Assembly (NCBI GenBank): GCA_017163975.1
Contig: JAFFSR010000301.1
Span: forward strand, 2,647,001 to 2,711,000
Source: Anastatus disparis
Lineage: Eukaryota; Arthropoda; Insecta; Hymenoptera; Eupelmidae
Direction: 5' to 3'
Length of the DNA stretch: 64,000 nt
The translations under genes and the position numbers were made by a program. Below the pieces are notes generated by a model. The model did no database searches and was not told the origin of the DNA. It saw only the letters and a list, made by a program, of their open reading frames with translations. Below are positions 11,196-23,993 of the stretch, one piece after another (positions within the stretch are counted from its first letter, which is position 1; each line of letters begins with the position of its first letter).

Positions 11196-11905
11196 AATGT
11201 ACTTAAGAGATTATTCTTAGATTCTCTAATATATAATATACTAGAAAATAAAGGCAAACATCCAAGAGTTCATTACTGTCATAATATGTGAAAAAATTTC
11301 GCGTAGTATATTATTTTAATATTATAATTCAAGCGAATTTAGTATTCATAATAAATATAAACAAGTAGTATGAAAAACAATTGATATAGAAAGATTTTAT
11401 ATTACTAAATAAGGATATTTTTAATACATCTTTATTTGCTACCATTATAAATCACGATATTGAAGAAATATAAAAAGGATTCATTATATTAGCTTTGTGA
11501 AAAAAGTGATAGTTTTGTATTTTATCATTATTAGTTAACTTTTTTATTTCTTAGATTTTTGATTTTATCAATTTAATTAATTAATCGATCGAATACTTAA
11601 ATAAAAAATGAAATTATCTAAAGAGATTTTGATAATTACTTTGTACTTTGTATTTAATAATTTTCTGGTACTGATTTGTCACAATTTGTTTTTATGTTTT
11701 GCAAATACATTCAAAACTACTACATATTAGTAATATTAATAATAAATAAATATATTTACTTTTTTTAATAATTGAAAAATAAATTATATTCAGATAATAT
11801 ATTTATTGATTTTGTGAATTTAAATATTTTCTACTATTTATTATAAAAACATAAAAATTTTATTTAGGGATTTTACGCTTGTGATACACCTCATGCGATA
11901 TACCG
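11196..11905. other. AT-rich non-coding interval
   Basis: I see nothing beyond AT-rich single-copy-looking sequence. Confidence 0.5.
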
Positions 11906-11911
11906 TATACC

Positions 11912-12531
11912 ACCGATATACGTACACTTTGCGGAAAGGATATTTTTCCGACTGTGTACAGTCAACGGAAACATATTCTATGATAGCTCTTTTTCCGTGA
12001 TTTTAAAATAACACGACATTATTGGATGATTCCGTCAGTCCGTTCATTTGTATTGGTTAAATTTTAAATGTGGGAAAAAGAATTATCATAGAATATGTTA
12101 CCATTGAGTATACCTCAAATAGCAGCGCTGCATATTTTACCACAGACGTAAGAAAACTTCAAATCATGCATTGAGTTTCACATCATCATTATTTTGTTTT
12201 TTCATATAGGTTATTTATGCAAAATTCAAATGATAATATCTAAAATTTTATTACGAAGATAATTTAAATTAACAATATTATTTTCTATATGATTATTGAA
12301 CTCAGAAATCAAAATTTTATTTCATAAAATTATAATTCAAATCATGAAAAAAGAAAGTAATATTGTTTGTTTACTGCAGTTATGTCATTAAGTAATAAGT
12401 AACGATGATGCCAAATTTATTCGATAATTTAGAATTGTATTATTTCCGTGGTAAAATATGCGATGTTGCCATTTGACGTTGACATTCGGAAAAATATCCT
12501 TTCCGCCAAGTGTACATCACCGACGATATAC
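11912..12531. repeat. Nested inverted repeat, ~620 bp
   Basis: The outer arms are CGATATACGTACACTTTGCG followed by GAAAGGATATTTTTCCGA on the left and the complement at about 12487-12530. A second, inner pair reads CATATTCTATGATAG at about 11972 and its complement near 12090. This is probably a non-autonomous transposon with a second one inside. The open frame over the right arm is a by-product. Confidence 0.6.
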
Positions 12532-12639
12532 GCAATTATTGATACACAACTTATCAATGCAGAGAAACCGTCCTGATTGGTCGATACAGCTTATCTCACT
12601 TGTGAGATATGTTATGAATAAACCCCCTGTGAGATATAT

Positions 12640-13135
12640 ATGTTAAATCTATAGACATAGTAAGTATAGTCTGCGGATCAAAACAGTAGCACGCAATCGC
12701 AGATGAGAGAGAGACGAAAAGACTTAACAAGTATGGTCTTCTCTTTCTTATGGGCGGAGCATAGTCGTAACGTCATGAGTATCAGAGCGTGTTTTCGATA
12801 TAAAGATTCAAGTTCAAGCCCAAATTCAGGAAATTTTTTTTTTTTTTTTTGTGTAAAAAAGCCTATAGATTATTGTAATTATATTTTACTTATGTATATT
12901 TAAAATTCTTTTAATTTATTAAATTTTTCGATAGAATTGAAAATTTTTTTTAATTTTTTCACTTTTTAATGACGTTATTAGTAAACAAATTATTGTAATA
13001 TAATTTTGTATTTTAAAAATTGATAATCATGCTATTGACAACTTATAAGCTTAAATTACAATTTGCTTTTAAATACTTGTAATGAAAAGTTATATTTATT
13101 TACGTTTCCAATACTTAATCATTATCATCACTTAC
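12640..13135 (+). repeat. Dispersed ~500-bp repeat with tRNA-like segment, copy 1
   Basis: This region recurs in inverted orientation at 33590-33997 plus 34375-34455, about 21 kb away. It includes a stretch at about 12750-12830 (GGGCGGAGCATAG to CAAGTTCAAGCCC) with weak A- and B-box resemblance, followed by a poly-T run and an AT-rich tail. In this copy the site occupied by the SINE in copy 2 is empty (around 12713-12730). Confidence 0.7.
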
Positions 13136-14640
13136 TTAAAACAGGTACGTAAGTGTAAAATAAATTAATATTAATAAGAATATAATATTTTCCGATATAT
13201 AAAAAACATGTAAAAAGAGTTTTGAATTTGTCGAGCATGTACTAGTTTTAGCATATTCTAATCATTAGAGTTCATCGGCCGCGCGCTGTAAAGCAATGCC
13301 CTTTTTTTATGTAAGCACATGGGATGTGAGTTCGATTACAAGTAAGGATATTTTTTTTAAAATTAAGTAAATTTTTTAAAATTATTATTGATGTTTTATT
13401 TTGATATGAAAATTTTATTCTCTTACAATTTCAAATTTTTAAAACTTTGCGAGTTGTAAAGGAGTTTATTATAATCATATTTATAAGTTTTTTACAATAT
13501 TGATCAAATGAAATTGAATCAAAGATTTATCAAACCTTTTACAAAATTCTATATATATGAATCAAATAGATTTGTTTTGAAGAGATCATTCTTTCTGTTT
13601 TACAAAATAATATCTTGAATCAAAAATATGTTTTAAAGATAAATATACTTTAAAGTAAAATTTTAACATTCCGGAACTTTATAATTATTACATCAATCCC
13701 TATTTACAAAATAAGTGTTACAATTCGGATTTTTCCTCCGATAATTTCATTTATTGATATGAGATTTTATTATAAACATAATAATTTTTCAAGCATGATA
13801 TGAGAATAGATCGGAAACATGCTGAATATATGAAACATAACATCATTGTTAGAAGAATTTTGGTATTACCTTTTTATTTATAATGAAGTACATAAAACAT
13901 TAAAATTTAATATGATAATTGTGTATATATAAAAATCATAACTATTATATAATCATAAAATTTTTTGATTGTTAAATAACATAAGTTACGTACTCGGACG
14001 TGGTTTATTTATTATGTAGCAAGACAGCTTCGTAATGTAAATAAATCGGAAAATTTTGATTTCATATAAATTTAATGAATCGTGATGTATGATTTATAAA
14101 AAAAATCTTGAATCATGTATAAAATTTTTCAATGATATAATGAGAATGAATTTCAAACATGTAAAGTGTATTTAATTCACTTCTATTTTTATTACTGCGA
14201 ATCGTAATAATTATATCAGATCTTACTAATAGTATTTACAAGCTTCTCATTATATTAATTAATCTAAATTTAGTTGGACATTTAACCTATAAGAAAATTT
14301 ACTGTAGATGAATAAAAATAAATTGTTTTTAAAAAGAATATTTTTTTACAAGAAAAATATACCAATAAAACTTTATTTCAATCAATAATATGGTTGGAAA
14401 AATTTTTTTATACAAGTTCAAAGACAGTTTTGAAAGAAAAAGAAAAAGATGTTACTTGAATGACTTTCAATATATACATTCAAATAAAAATTCTTATTCT
14501 TTCTGTAATTCAATATAAATTTTTTTTTACAAATTAAAATAAACTTTTCTCTTTTGCTAAAATTGATAGCGTTATAAGTTTATTTTTACAAAATAATAAT
14601 TGAAGTAGAAAAAATAAGCATAGCAAAGGTAGTTTTATTA
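13136..14640. other. AT-rich non-coding interval
   Basis: There is no gene. About 13268-13345 is locally GC-richer, with CGCGCGCTGTAAAGC and GAGTTCGATTAC, which faintly resembles a tRNA T-arm. I do not call a tRNA. Confidence 0.45.
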
Positions 14641-14644
14641 TTAA

Positions 14645-14852
14645 GGTAATGCAATTGGGTACATGATTCATACATACTTACCGACATTGCAGTTTCTCGA
14701 AATTTTAATTGTTATTGAAAATTTTTCGAAATTTCTGTATATTATGCTTTTTATTAGTTAAAATGGAAGATTATAATATAGAGATATTTTTTTAAATTTT
14801 GGATTAAGAATTGACAAATTGAAAAACTGTAATGTTGGTATTTTACATTCCC
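14645..14852. mobile_element. Small TTAA MITE (GGGAATGTAAAATACC family), inverted
   Basis: TTAA flanks lie at 14641-14644 and 14853-14856. The right end is the complement of GGGAATGTAAAATACCAACA and the left end has diverged (GGTAATGCAATTGGGTACAT). This is the third copy of the family and lies in the opposite orientation. Confidence 0.65.
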
Positions 14853-14884
14853 TTAACTAATGATATTTAGCATTATGTATATTA

Positions 14885-15100
14885 TAATATTTTTTGACAC
14901 TCCGTGCGAGAAGCTCGATTTCACGCACGCTGTACAAAGTGACACGTGCGAAAATGGAGCTTCTCACACGTCGTGTCAAAAAATAGTGTTTGATACTCGT
15001 GCGAGAAAGTGATTTCTTACTCGTGTGACCTTTTCACCCTCGCTTCGCTCGGGCGCAAACCGCCACGCGAGTAAAAAATAACTTTATCGCACTAGTACCG
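14885..15100. repeat. CpG-rich palindromic block
   Basis: In an AT-rich surrounding this block has many CpGs and short inverted repeats: GAGAAGCTCGATTTCACGCA pairs loosely with GCGAAAATGGAGCTTCTC, and TTTTTTGACAC pairs with GTGTCAAAAAA. CGCTTCGCTCG follows. Similar CpG-rich palindromes occur near 62090 and 63000-63290. Confidence 0.5.
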
Positions 15101-15499
15101 AAATATACTATTTTGAATGTCTTTTTGTTATTTAATCTTTGTTATATTCAAAATATATTTTATTTTATTTATGGTTATTTTATTATTTAATAATCTAGTA
15201 GAAGAAAAAATAATTTTAAAGAAATATAGTACTAAAGGTATATGCAAAATTATTTTAAATACTAAGATTCGAATTTATAAATTTAAATTGGAGAGAAGAG
15301 GTACATAAATGTTGTTCTGCTGAAAAACAAAAAACTTCAAAACCTTCTCTAATCTTCATAATCAAAACAAAAGAGCACAAACGTTTTTTGTTAATAGCTG
15401 ACAATATATAATCTGAGTATGCTATATGTTTCTATGTATATTGTATATTAAATATCTATTTATTGAGAAATACATTTCATTTAATATATATAATAAAAA

Positions 15500-15913
15500 A
15501 TGGTTCGTGCTTGTTTTTTGTGTGGAAAAGAAGATTCGCCTGGAAATAAAAGATCTTTTCACGCGTAAGTAACAACTACAATGTTTAAGACATTAATACT
15601 ATCCAAATTCTTTGTAAGTATACAAAAAAACAATGCTTTATTCATATTAAGACATTTCAACATCTTATTTTATTCTGTAAAAAGAAAATGTACAAAATTT
15701 TTTTTTATATCATACTTTAGATTCCCAAAAGATGAAAATATGAAAAAATTATAGTCGGCTACTATAGGAAAAGTTGCAACAAAAACTAGCCTTGGGTGCA
15801 GTGATCATTTAAAAAAAGATGACTTTAGCGATATCCTGGGTTTTAATATATCACGACGAAGGCTGAAAAAAGATGTTATTCCGTCTTGCAATCTAATAAA
15901 ATCATCAATATAA
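15500..15913 (+). pseudogene. THAP-domain (C2CH zinc finger) protein fragment, two exons
   Basis: THAP domains are DNA-binding zinc fingers found in P-element transposases and derived host proteins. Exon 1 (15500-15564) begins MVRACFLCGKEDSPGNKRSF, carrying the first Cys pair. A GT-AG intron (15565-15720, donor GTAAGT, acceptor TACTTTAG) interrupts the codon after His. Exon 2 gives FPKDENMKKL, then an in-frame TAG where THAP domains carry a conserved Trp, then LGCSDHLKKDDF (the C-x2-H pair) and KKDVIPS, which corresponds to the AVPT-like box. It ends at TAA 15911-15913. It may be the 5' part of the P-like transposase found at 32-33 kb, separated by later insertions, but that is inference. Confidence 0.75.
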
Positions 15914-16280
15914 TAAGTATTCTTTAAATCAAGATAAGTATCTTATTTTTGTTTTCACATAAACAAGAGATTGTAACGATGAAAAAAACTTTGTTTTTTA
16001 ATAGTTGTTTTTTTATGTATATTTATAAATTAAACTCAGAGTAGAAAATGTCTCGTATGTATTTTCATTATATTTGCAACCACTTATTATATTATTATTA
16101 AGGATAACGGGTAGGTAGTTCTATAAGAATAGAATCACCTAATGCTGCCTAGGCAAAAGGCTCTTTGCAACCATATAGTTGAGTCCCACCAGCAACCCTT
16201 CATCACAACCTTATGGATATGTACGGTTTGCGGCCTGGTGTATTCCTCCAGGTTGTCCTATGTTGTGTCTCTCGCCATTG

Positions 16281-17201
16281 TCACATTCTTTCTTTAATTT
16301 GGCTCATCTCAATTCCCAACGCAGGTTCAAGGCCAATTAGTGGTGTTTTTGCAGATAGTTTTACTAGGTCGCCTGCTACCCTGTTGCCTTTGATTCCCAC
16401 GTGACTGGAAACCCAGTAAAGTTTGAATTTCCTGCATTTTTCTCCTGAAGTATTTAGTGAGTTGATGCATTCCTTTACCAGACTCGACTTAGTTTTGTAG
16501 CTTTTTAAGGCCATGAGTGCCCCTTTGCTATCCGAACAGATGTTCACTATGTCTTGGTTGTTCACATCCAGTGCCAGCTGAGCACAGATCAGTATGGTCA
16601 CCAGTTCTGCCTGAAAAATTGAAGCCTGCTTGCCTAGCGGGACCATAGTCCCCTTCCCAAGCCTCCTTCGATAGATGTCTGCTCCAGTACCCGTTGCAAA
16701 TTTTGATTCATCCGTGTACCAGAGTCGCCTGAGTTCGGTATTCTGTCATTACCTTTTTTTGACAGCCAGTCTTCTCTGGTTGGGAAAATCAGCTCGAATT
16801 TATTGTCAAAGTGATATTTCGTCACCATCAGATCTGACCTCATCTTTAATAATACATCCTGTTTAAGGCAAGGAGGGTTAGTGTGTTCACGTCTCCCTGT
16901 CCATATATTGAGAGCAATCAGTCTGCATGCAAACCTTGTAGCAGCCTCTTGTACATACAGTTGTAAGGATGCCACTTCCATCAAGAATCCCAGGGCTTCT
17001 ATGGGAGTAGTCTTCATTGCCCCTGTCATGGCTCTCAGGACAAGTCCCCTTAGCCTATCTAGGAGCTTCGCTGTTGTAGTTTGGCTGGTGCGTTTTCACC
17101 ATACCACTGCTGCGTAGGTTAGTCTAGGAATGAGAATTGTTCTAAACATCCACAGGATGGTTGAAGGTTTAAGCCCCCAATTCCTTCCAATAGTTCTCCT
17201 G
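16281..17201 (-). pseudogene. LINE ORF2: C-terminal region with RNase H domain
   Basis: Two overlapping frames cover this region. 17029-16634 holds the connection region (ALGFLMEVASLQLYVQEAAT). 16646-16281 holds the RNase H core, with IFQAELVTIL (Glu), CSDSKGALMAL (Asp) and YWVSSHVGIKGNRVAGDLVK (the His-Val-Gly-x-x-Gly-Asn block). The last block has Arg-Val where Glu is usual in the GNE motif. RNase H degrades the RNA strand during retrotransposition. The gene is broken by a frameshift near 16640. Confidence 0.8.
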
Positions 17202-17205
17202 TTAA

Positions 17206-17586
17206 GAGGAGGTCACGTATCTCTGTCCTTTTCTAATCAAAGAATTGAGTTTTTTACACAAACTAACAACTTTAGCAAATAATGAAGAGAAAGCCGCATC
17301 TCGTAATAAAAAAAGCAATATTTTCTTTAATAAGAAAGAATTAATTTTATTGCTTCGTTTTCAAGAAAATCTTGAAAAACTTAAATCATAGAGGTTAGGG
17401 TGGACAATTTGGTTTTTCAAGGTTTTCTTGAGAACGAAGAAATAAAATTAATTTTTTCTTATCAAAGAAAATATTGCTTTTTTTGATACAAGATGCGGCT
17501 TTCTCTTCATTTTTTGATAAAGTTATTAGTTTTTCTAAAAAAATCATTTCTTTGATTAGAAAAGGACAGAGATACGTGACCTCCTC
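17206..17586. mobile_element. TTAA-flanked MITE, subfamily A, inside the LINE
   Basis: This 381-bp element has TTAA at 17202-17205 and 17587-17590. Its inverted ends are GAGGAGGTCACGTATCTCTG, matching 2128-2507 and 58959-59339 closely. It splits the reverse transcriptase reading frame. Confidence 0.88.
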
Positions 17587-17590
17587 TTAA

Positions 17591-18987
17591 GCCAAAACGT
17601 ATTGGTGAGCTTCCTGCAGCGCTTTTCTACCTGAGGTTTCCAGTGCACCTTGCTGTCCAGTATCACCCCCAAGTATTTGGCCTCAGATTTTGGTGATAAT
17701 ACTTGGCCTTCTAGCTTTGAGGTTTTGTGCAGTTTCCACTTGTACCTCCTCGTGAAGACTACCACCTCTGTTTTGCTAGGGTAGATAGACAGTTTGTTGG
17801 TTTTGCACCAGTTCCAAAGTCTGTCCAGTGCTGCCTGTAATACATCTGCCAGCGGTTCAAGGAAACGCCCTCTCACCACTATAATTATATCATCGGCATA
17901 TCCAATGACATGACATCCGGTTTCTTTAACACAGGTTAAGGCACCTTCTGCCACCAAGTTTCATTCTAAGGGGGAGACCATACCACCCTGGGGACAGCCA
18001 TTAGCGACTGTACCTCTCACCGTAGTGTCACTCCTAGTTATTTACAATAATCAGTGACTCAGCATATCACGGATCCAGTCCGTGATCATGGCCGGCACTC
18101 CTTTACTCTCGGCTGCTTTGCAAATAGCCTCTGTTGGGGTATTGTTGAAAACCCCCTCTACATCCAGGAGGGCTCCTATGGCGAATCCTCCTGCTTCTAT
18201 TTCTTCCTCGATTAATGACACTGCTTTGTGCAGTGCCGTTTCGGTAGATTTGCCTTCCGTGTTGTTCTGGTGATAGCGGATTCTATGTGAGAACCGTCTC
18301 CTTGATGTATCTGTCGATGAGCCTTTCTATCGACTTGAGCATAAAGGACATCAGACAAATCGGTCTGAAGTCCTTTGCCGTGGAGTAGCTGCTTCTTCCT
18401 GGTTTTGGGATAAACACTACTTTTGAATTCCTTCAGTTTTCGGGTGTATAGCCCAGCCACAAACAGGCTCTTGCCAGTCTCACGAATGGACCAAAGATAA
18501 CCTCCGTGCCCTGCTGAAGCAGGACCGGGTACACCCTGTACACCCCGGGAGACTTGAACGGCCCAAAGGAGAACCAGGACCACCTGACTCGATCTGGGGA
18601 GACAATCCTAACCACAAGCTTCACCCTAGCTGACTTGTCAGTGGGCCCACCGCGACCAGGACCCCAATTCACCCTTGAAGGGTTATCGGGTTGATCACTC
18701 TCCCCACTATCCAGGTTAATAAAACCCGGAAAGTGCGTCCTCATCAGGCAGCCCAATGTCTCCTCGTCAGTCACTGAGTAACCACCCTCTGGAAGCCTAA
18801 TGGCACCCAACCATGCCTCCGTATTCCGTGCAAACAATTTGTCCAGTCGAGATGCCTCCAGACCTTGTTCCACTTCCAAACAGAACTTCCTCCATCCTTC
18901 CGTGTGGGCCCTTCTGTATTCTTTCTGTTTGTTCCTCCACTTCTGCCAAGGTAACACCGCTTTGGATTTCTTGGCCTTTTTGAACAA
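17591..18987 (-). pseudogene. LINE ORF2: reverse transcriptase domain, frameshifted
   Basis: The region 18987-18433 gives the RT N-terminal part (SKAVLPWQKWRNKQKEYRRA to YTPEN). Shifted frames then carry the fingers, FVDIEGVFNNTP-type catalytic block (about 18180-18145) and NGCPQGGMVSPL (about 18010-17975). The YADD box (VIGYADDIIIVVRG) is at about 17915-17875, followed by the thumb (KYLGVILDSKVHWKPQVEK). There are at least three frame changes. The coding sequence is then cut at 17590 by the TTAA MITE and continues on its far side from 17201. Confidence 0.8.
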
Positions 18988-19286
18988 TCTTTAGACTATC
19001 TCCTTAAGAGTTTCCAGTTTGTGATTTCACCATGAAGATTCATACTTTGTCCTTTCTTTCTTGAGAGGACAGCTCTTAGAGAATGCCGAGATGATAGACT
19101 GTTGAAGCATTTCCGCCGCCCCTTCTATCTCTTCCCTATTCCCAATATTTTTAGGGAATTCTCTCATCGCTATTGAGAGTTCCTTTTTGTATGTACCCCA
19201 GTGCGTGTTCCTTGGGTTCCTAATCCATTTGACTTTTTGAAACAGATATTAAACGTGATCTGTGTATAATCAGAGAGCGTCGGTTC

Positions 19287-19871
19287 TTATGACACTCTCC
19301 AATCTTGCACAGTATGAATAAAGTTTTGTGAACACAGTGTTAGGTCGATCACCTCTTTTCTCCTTATATTAAAGAAGGTAGATTCCGAACCCCTATTAAG
19401 AATATCTAGTTCTGTGGTAGCTAAGTACTCGAGTAGGGCCGATCCTCTAGCATTCGTGTCCGAGCTGCCCCACACCGTATGGTGCGCATTAGCATCACAT
19501 CCCAAAACTAGAGGGAGCCCCCTCTCGCCACAATAGTCCACCAACTTAATTACCTCTTTTATAGGAATTTCTTGCTCATAGGGGAGGTAGACTGAAGCTA
19601 GTAGTACCTCCTTTAAAACACCTCTTATGGAGAGTTTTACCTTAGTAGCCACTACATCTCGAGTAATGACTGCCATAAGTGGCGTGTTTTCCAGACTTTT
19701 GATGCAGATACATGCTCTGAGTTTGACTGCTGTTGGATCTTTGACAATTTTGCCACCTCTTCCAAGTCCTTTGATTGAGCCTTTGACGGTCCCTGGTTCT
19801 TGTATCAATGATACATATGTGTGCGCCGCAGACTGACTCCTCGCAAGAAGAGCTGAGGAGTCTTTACTGTG
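19287..19871 (-). pseudogene. LINE ORF2: apurinic-type endonuclease domain, partial
   Basis: This is the exonuclease/endonuclease/phosphatase-fold domain that nicks target DNA for retrotransposition. Visible motifs are SLIQEPGTVKG, VLLASVYLP, LVLGCDANAHHTVWG (the Gly-x-x-x-Asp-x-Asn-Ala-His core) and VIDLTLCS, where the family usually has a Ser-Asp-His-like triad. The N-terminal strand is absent because of the 5' truncation. The open frame extends a few codons into the flanking target duplication, so its first Met (19883) is not the element's own. Confidence 0.8.
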
Positions 19872-20111
19872 ATTTGCAACCACTTAGTAAATTAACAAGT
19901 GAGAAAAAAAATATATGTAAATACAAAAATGGAAGGAAACATTTACATAAAGACATGTTGAAAATCAAATGATTTTTGTTATTTTAAATGAGTATATGTA
20001 ATTCAATGTAATTAAAATGTTTACATTATAGTATAAATAATAAGTGATGCAATATTTATTTTACTACGTTTTTTACTACGTTTTTACTACGTTTTTATTA
20101 ACTCGCTTTGG

Positions 20112-20154
<43 letters not shown>
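20112..20154. repeat. (GTCT)n microsatellite
   Basis: About ten uninterrupted GTCT units. Confidence 0.9.
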
Positions 20155-20280
20155 TCGGTACGAATTTTGCAACCGATTGTAAACTAACTTCCTGATAAGC
20201 TAGAGACTTGAAATTTTAAATATAGCTCGGAACTGGATGACAATGCAATATTATAAAAAAAATATATATATCTACCGAAC

Positions 20281-20805
20281 AATATATTAATATATTCAAT
20301 CATATACGGAGATGTTGGCAAAATTGAAGATTTGAAGATTTTATATATAGATACACTTTTAACATTAGTGTCTAAACATCTTCGAAAATTTTAAAAATCT
20401 TCTTTTGATATATTAATATATTAATATATTAATATATTAATATATCAAATATAGTAATATATTAATATAGTAATATATTAATATATTAATATATCAAATA
20501 TATTAATATATTAATATATCAAATATATTAATATATTAATATATCAAATATATTAATATATTAATATATTAATATATCAAATATATTAATATATTAATAT
20601 ATCAAATATATTAATATATTAATATATTCAATATTATATTTTTGCATGCATTGTTGGATAATATAATTAAATATATATTCCCACCGAAAAATATATTAAT
20701 ACAATTATATACGGAGATATTGGAAAAATTGAAATTTTGAAGATTTTATATATAGATATACTTTTAACATTAGTGTCTAACCATCTTCGAAAATTTTTAA
20801 AATTC
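20281..20805. repeat. AT minisatellite between two ~120-bp direct repeats
   Basis: About 20405-20640 is built from ATATTAATAT and ATATATCAA units with a secondary period near 25 bp. It is flanked by two copies of a segment containing TATACGGAGAT and ACATTAGTGTCTAA (about 20281-20400 and 20687-20805), about 90 percent alike by eye. Confidence 0.7.
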
Positions 20806-21321
20806 TTTAACTTCTCATATTGCAATTAGACATAAATTACAGCATTTTGTATTGTACATATAAAATTTGAGACTGTATTTTATTCATTTTATGGTCTATC
20901 AATGCATAAAACAATAAATTTCGGTTGAATTTCTAATAGCGTCATTATCGTCAAAATGGCGGGAAACTCAGCATGCGATTACGTGTTCTCTAAAAAAAAT
21001 AGATGAAACACGTTTTAGTCCCTTGATAACAATATATATGCTATATAATATGCACTGTTGGACAACACGATAAAATTTATATATATATATATATTAATAT
21101 ATTTAGAGGGATATACTCATGAAATTAAGTTTTTTAATTAATTGAACTAAAAATACGACATCAAAGTTTCTGTAATTCATAAGTTTTATGATTATGTGAA
21201 TAGGCTGTATAAAATAACACAAGCTACTTAACTATTACTAAAGAATTTTAAATATTATCATTTGACGTATTAAATATTAAGCTTAAGAGAAAACAATTTT
21301 ATATTAATATTTTAACATTAA

Positions 21322-21654
21322 TAAGAGCAGGTCGAACTATCTGTCTTTGTCTAATAGAGTTTTTCATCATTTATATAAACACCATCCGTTGTAGCAAGAA
21401 AAAAAATAGTAGTCCCTGTTAGATGTTAGTGTAATAAGTAAATTTTGCAATGACAATCAAATTATTTTATCATGTAATTTTTGAATAATATGAGATCTAC
21501 CAAAAAAGATTGGTTATATTTAGTAGGTTTTATATTATTAAAAAACTACGCGATAAAATCATTTTCTTGCTATTACAAAATTTACTTAATATACTAATAT
21601 CTAGCGGGGGCTACTATTTTACTATTAGACAAAGATAGATAATTTGGTCTATTC
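21322..21654. mobile_element. TTAA MITE, subfamily C, left arm copy
   Basis: TTAA lies at 21318-21321 and 21655-21658. The ends ATAAGAGCAGGTCGAACTAT and CTTTGTCTAAT relate it to 344-721. Confidence 0.75.
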
Positions 21655-23993
21655 TTAATATTAATAATATTATAAGAAAAAGTAATAGTTGTCAATTTTG
21701 TAATAAACGTTGCATTGGAATCCTTCTTTAATTATGAACAATTTATTTATTTTCACAGCCAGTATCTTAAAACTATAAACATAGTTAAATTTTTTACGAA
21801 AATATTTATAAATATATCTATCATTTTATACCTTTTATTAGATTGAATATTATTTCTCTTATTATCAAATCTAATATTATTTTTAAAGACGTCATTGTTA
21901 AGCGAAAGAGGACTCTCATTCCTATTGTTTTCCTCTTCTGCATTCTCAGTGATTAGACTATAAAAGTAATTTAAATTAATAGTATTGAAAATACGAAGAT
22001 AATGAAGTGAACCTTTGAATATATAATATAAATAACATATTTTTTTTTTTTGAATACTGTGTCAGTGTCAATATTAGAAATCATTGACACATTTGCATTG
22101 TCTAAATCACAAAACGCATTTTCAGGGATGATTTTTGGTTCAATCAGACTTTCCACAATTGTTGATCTTGAAAAAAAAATATTTGAATCAAAATTCGATT
22201 TCAAAAAATTATTTTGCTGTTCACTTGAAAATACGCGTCTTTATATGAATTTTTTTTTATACTTGCAGATTATTCATTTTTTAAATAAATGGTGCATCAC
22301 TATGTATAAAATGTAATCGCTAAATGTTTATAGCTATGTGAAAAATCTTAATCAAGTTTTTATTCGTTTATTTCATTTATGAAAAATTGCATAGTCTAAA
22401 AGATATAAATTCAGTTACAAAAGTAAATCATTTTCTGTTTTGTTTTATTTATATTGTTTTCTTATATTTCGATGCATTTTTTTTCTATAATTTCTATAAA
22501 TAAAAATATAATAATGAAAAATAACGAATTATTAATAACAAAGGAAATATTTATATTTTACATATTCGTGAATTCGTAAAAAATATCGTTAATTCATATA
22601 TTGTATGTTGTTATTTAAAAATTAAGCAAAATCATATAAGATTTAGTACGTTAGTTTGATCAATAATTTTTACAATCAGTAAATTGTTATAAAAAAATAA
22701 AAAAAAAAACTTTTTAATGTACTACGTTTTTATAATGAACCAAAAAGTATAAAATAATGTGTAATGAAATGAAAAGTGAATAATGATTTGAAATAAAAAA
22801 AAAACGTGGGGCGCATACAATACATAATAATAAACATGCGCCCCACGTTTTTTTATTTCAAATCATTATTCACTTTTCATTTCATTACACATTATTTTAT
22901 ACTTTTTGGTTCATTATAAAAACGTAGTACATTAAAAAGTTTTTTTTTTTATTTTTTTATAACAATTTACTGATTGTAAAAATTATTGATCAAACTAACG
23001 TACTAAATCTTATATGATTTTGCTTAATTTTTAAATAACAACATACAATATATGAATTAACGATATTTTTTACGAATTCACGAATATGTAAAATATCAAT
23101 ATTTCCTTTGTTATTAATAATTCGTTATTTTTCATTATTATATTTTTATTTATAGAAATTATAGAAAAAAAATGCATCGAAATATAAGAAAACAATATAA
23201 ATAAAACAAAACAGAAAATGATTTACTTTTGTAACTGAATTTATATCTTTTAGACTATGCAATTTTTCATAAATGAAATAAACGAATAAAAACTTGATTA
23301 AGATTTTTCACATAGCTATAAACATTTAGCGATTACATTTTATACATAGTGATGCACCATTTATTTAAAAAATGAATAATCTGCAAGTATAAAAAAAAAT
23401 TCATATAAAGACGCGTATTTTCAAGTGAACAGCAAAATAATTTTTTGAAATCGAATTTTGATTCGATTATTTTTTTTTCAAGATCAACAATTGTGGAAAG
23501 TCTGATTGAACCAAAAATCATCCCTGAAAATGCGTTTTGTGATTTAGACAATGCAAATGTGTCAATGATTTCTAATATTGACACTGACACAGTATTCAAA
23601 AAAAAAAATATGTTATTTATATTATATATTCAAAGGTTCACTTCATTATCTTCGTATTTTCAATACTATTAATTTAAATTACTTTTATAGTCTAATCACT
23701 GAGAATGCAGAAGAGGAAAACAATAGGAATGAGAGTCCTCTTTCGCTTAACAATGACGTCTTTAAAAATAATATTAGATTTGATAATAAGAGAAATAATA
23801 TTCAATCTAATAAAAGGTATAAAATGATAGATATATTTATAAATATTTTCGTAAAAAATTTAACTATGTTTATAGTTTTAAGATACTGGCTGTGAAAATA
23901 AATAAATTGTTCATAATTAAAGAAGGATTCCAATGCAACGTTTATTACAAAATTGACAACTATTACTTTTTCTTATAATATTATTAATATTAA

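Larger units (their letters stand above)
16087..19871 (-). mobile_element. 5'-truncated non-LTR retrotransposon with RNase H
   Basis: The insertion is bounded by a 15-bp direct repeat, ATTTGCAACCACTTA, at 16072-16086 and 19872-19886. On the minus strand it runs from a partial endonuclease domain through reverse transcriptase to RNase H and ends in an AATAATAATATAATAA tail. That TAA-type tail together with an RNase H domain fits the I/LOA group better than R1 or jockey. The 5' UTR, ORF1 and start of the endonuclease are missing, as expected from incomplete reverse transcription. It was later interrupted by the MITE at 17206-17586. Confidence 0.82.

Noticed and set aside
13268..13345. Possible tRNA gene
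   Set aside because: Only a weak T-arm-like word is present; no acceptor or anticodon stem could be drawn.
22050..23895. Mirrored open frames in the 3.7-kb palindrome (MNTVSVSILEII..., NFDSIIFF..., ENAEEENN...)
   Set aside because: They are duplicated only because the DNA is palindromic, are very AT-rich in codon content, and match no family I know. Overlapping frames on both strands are equally open.
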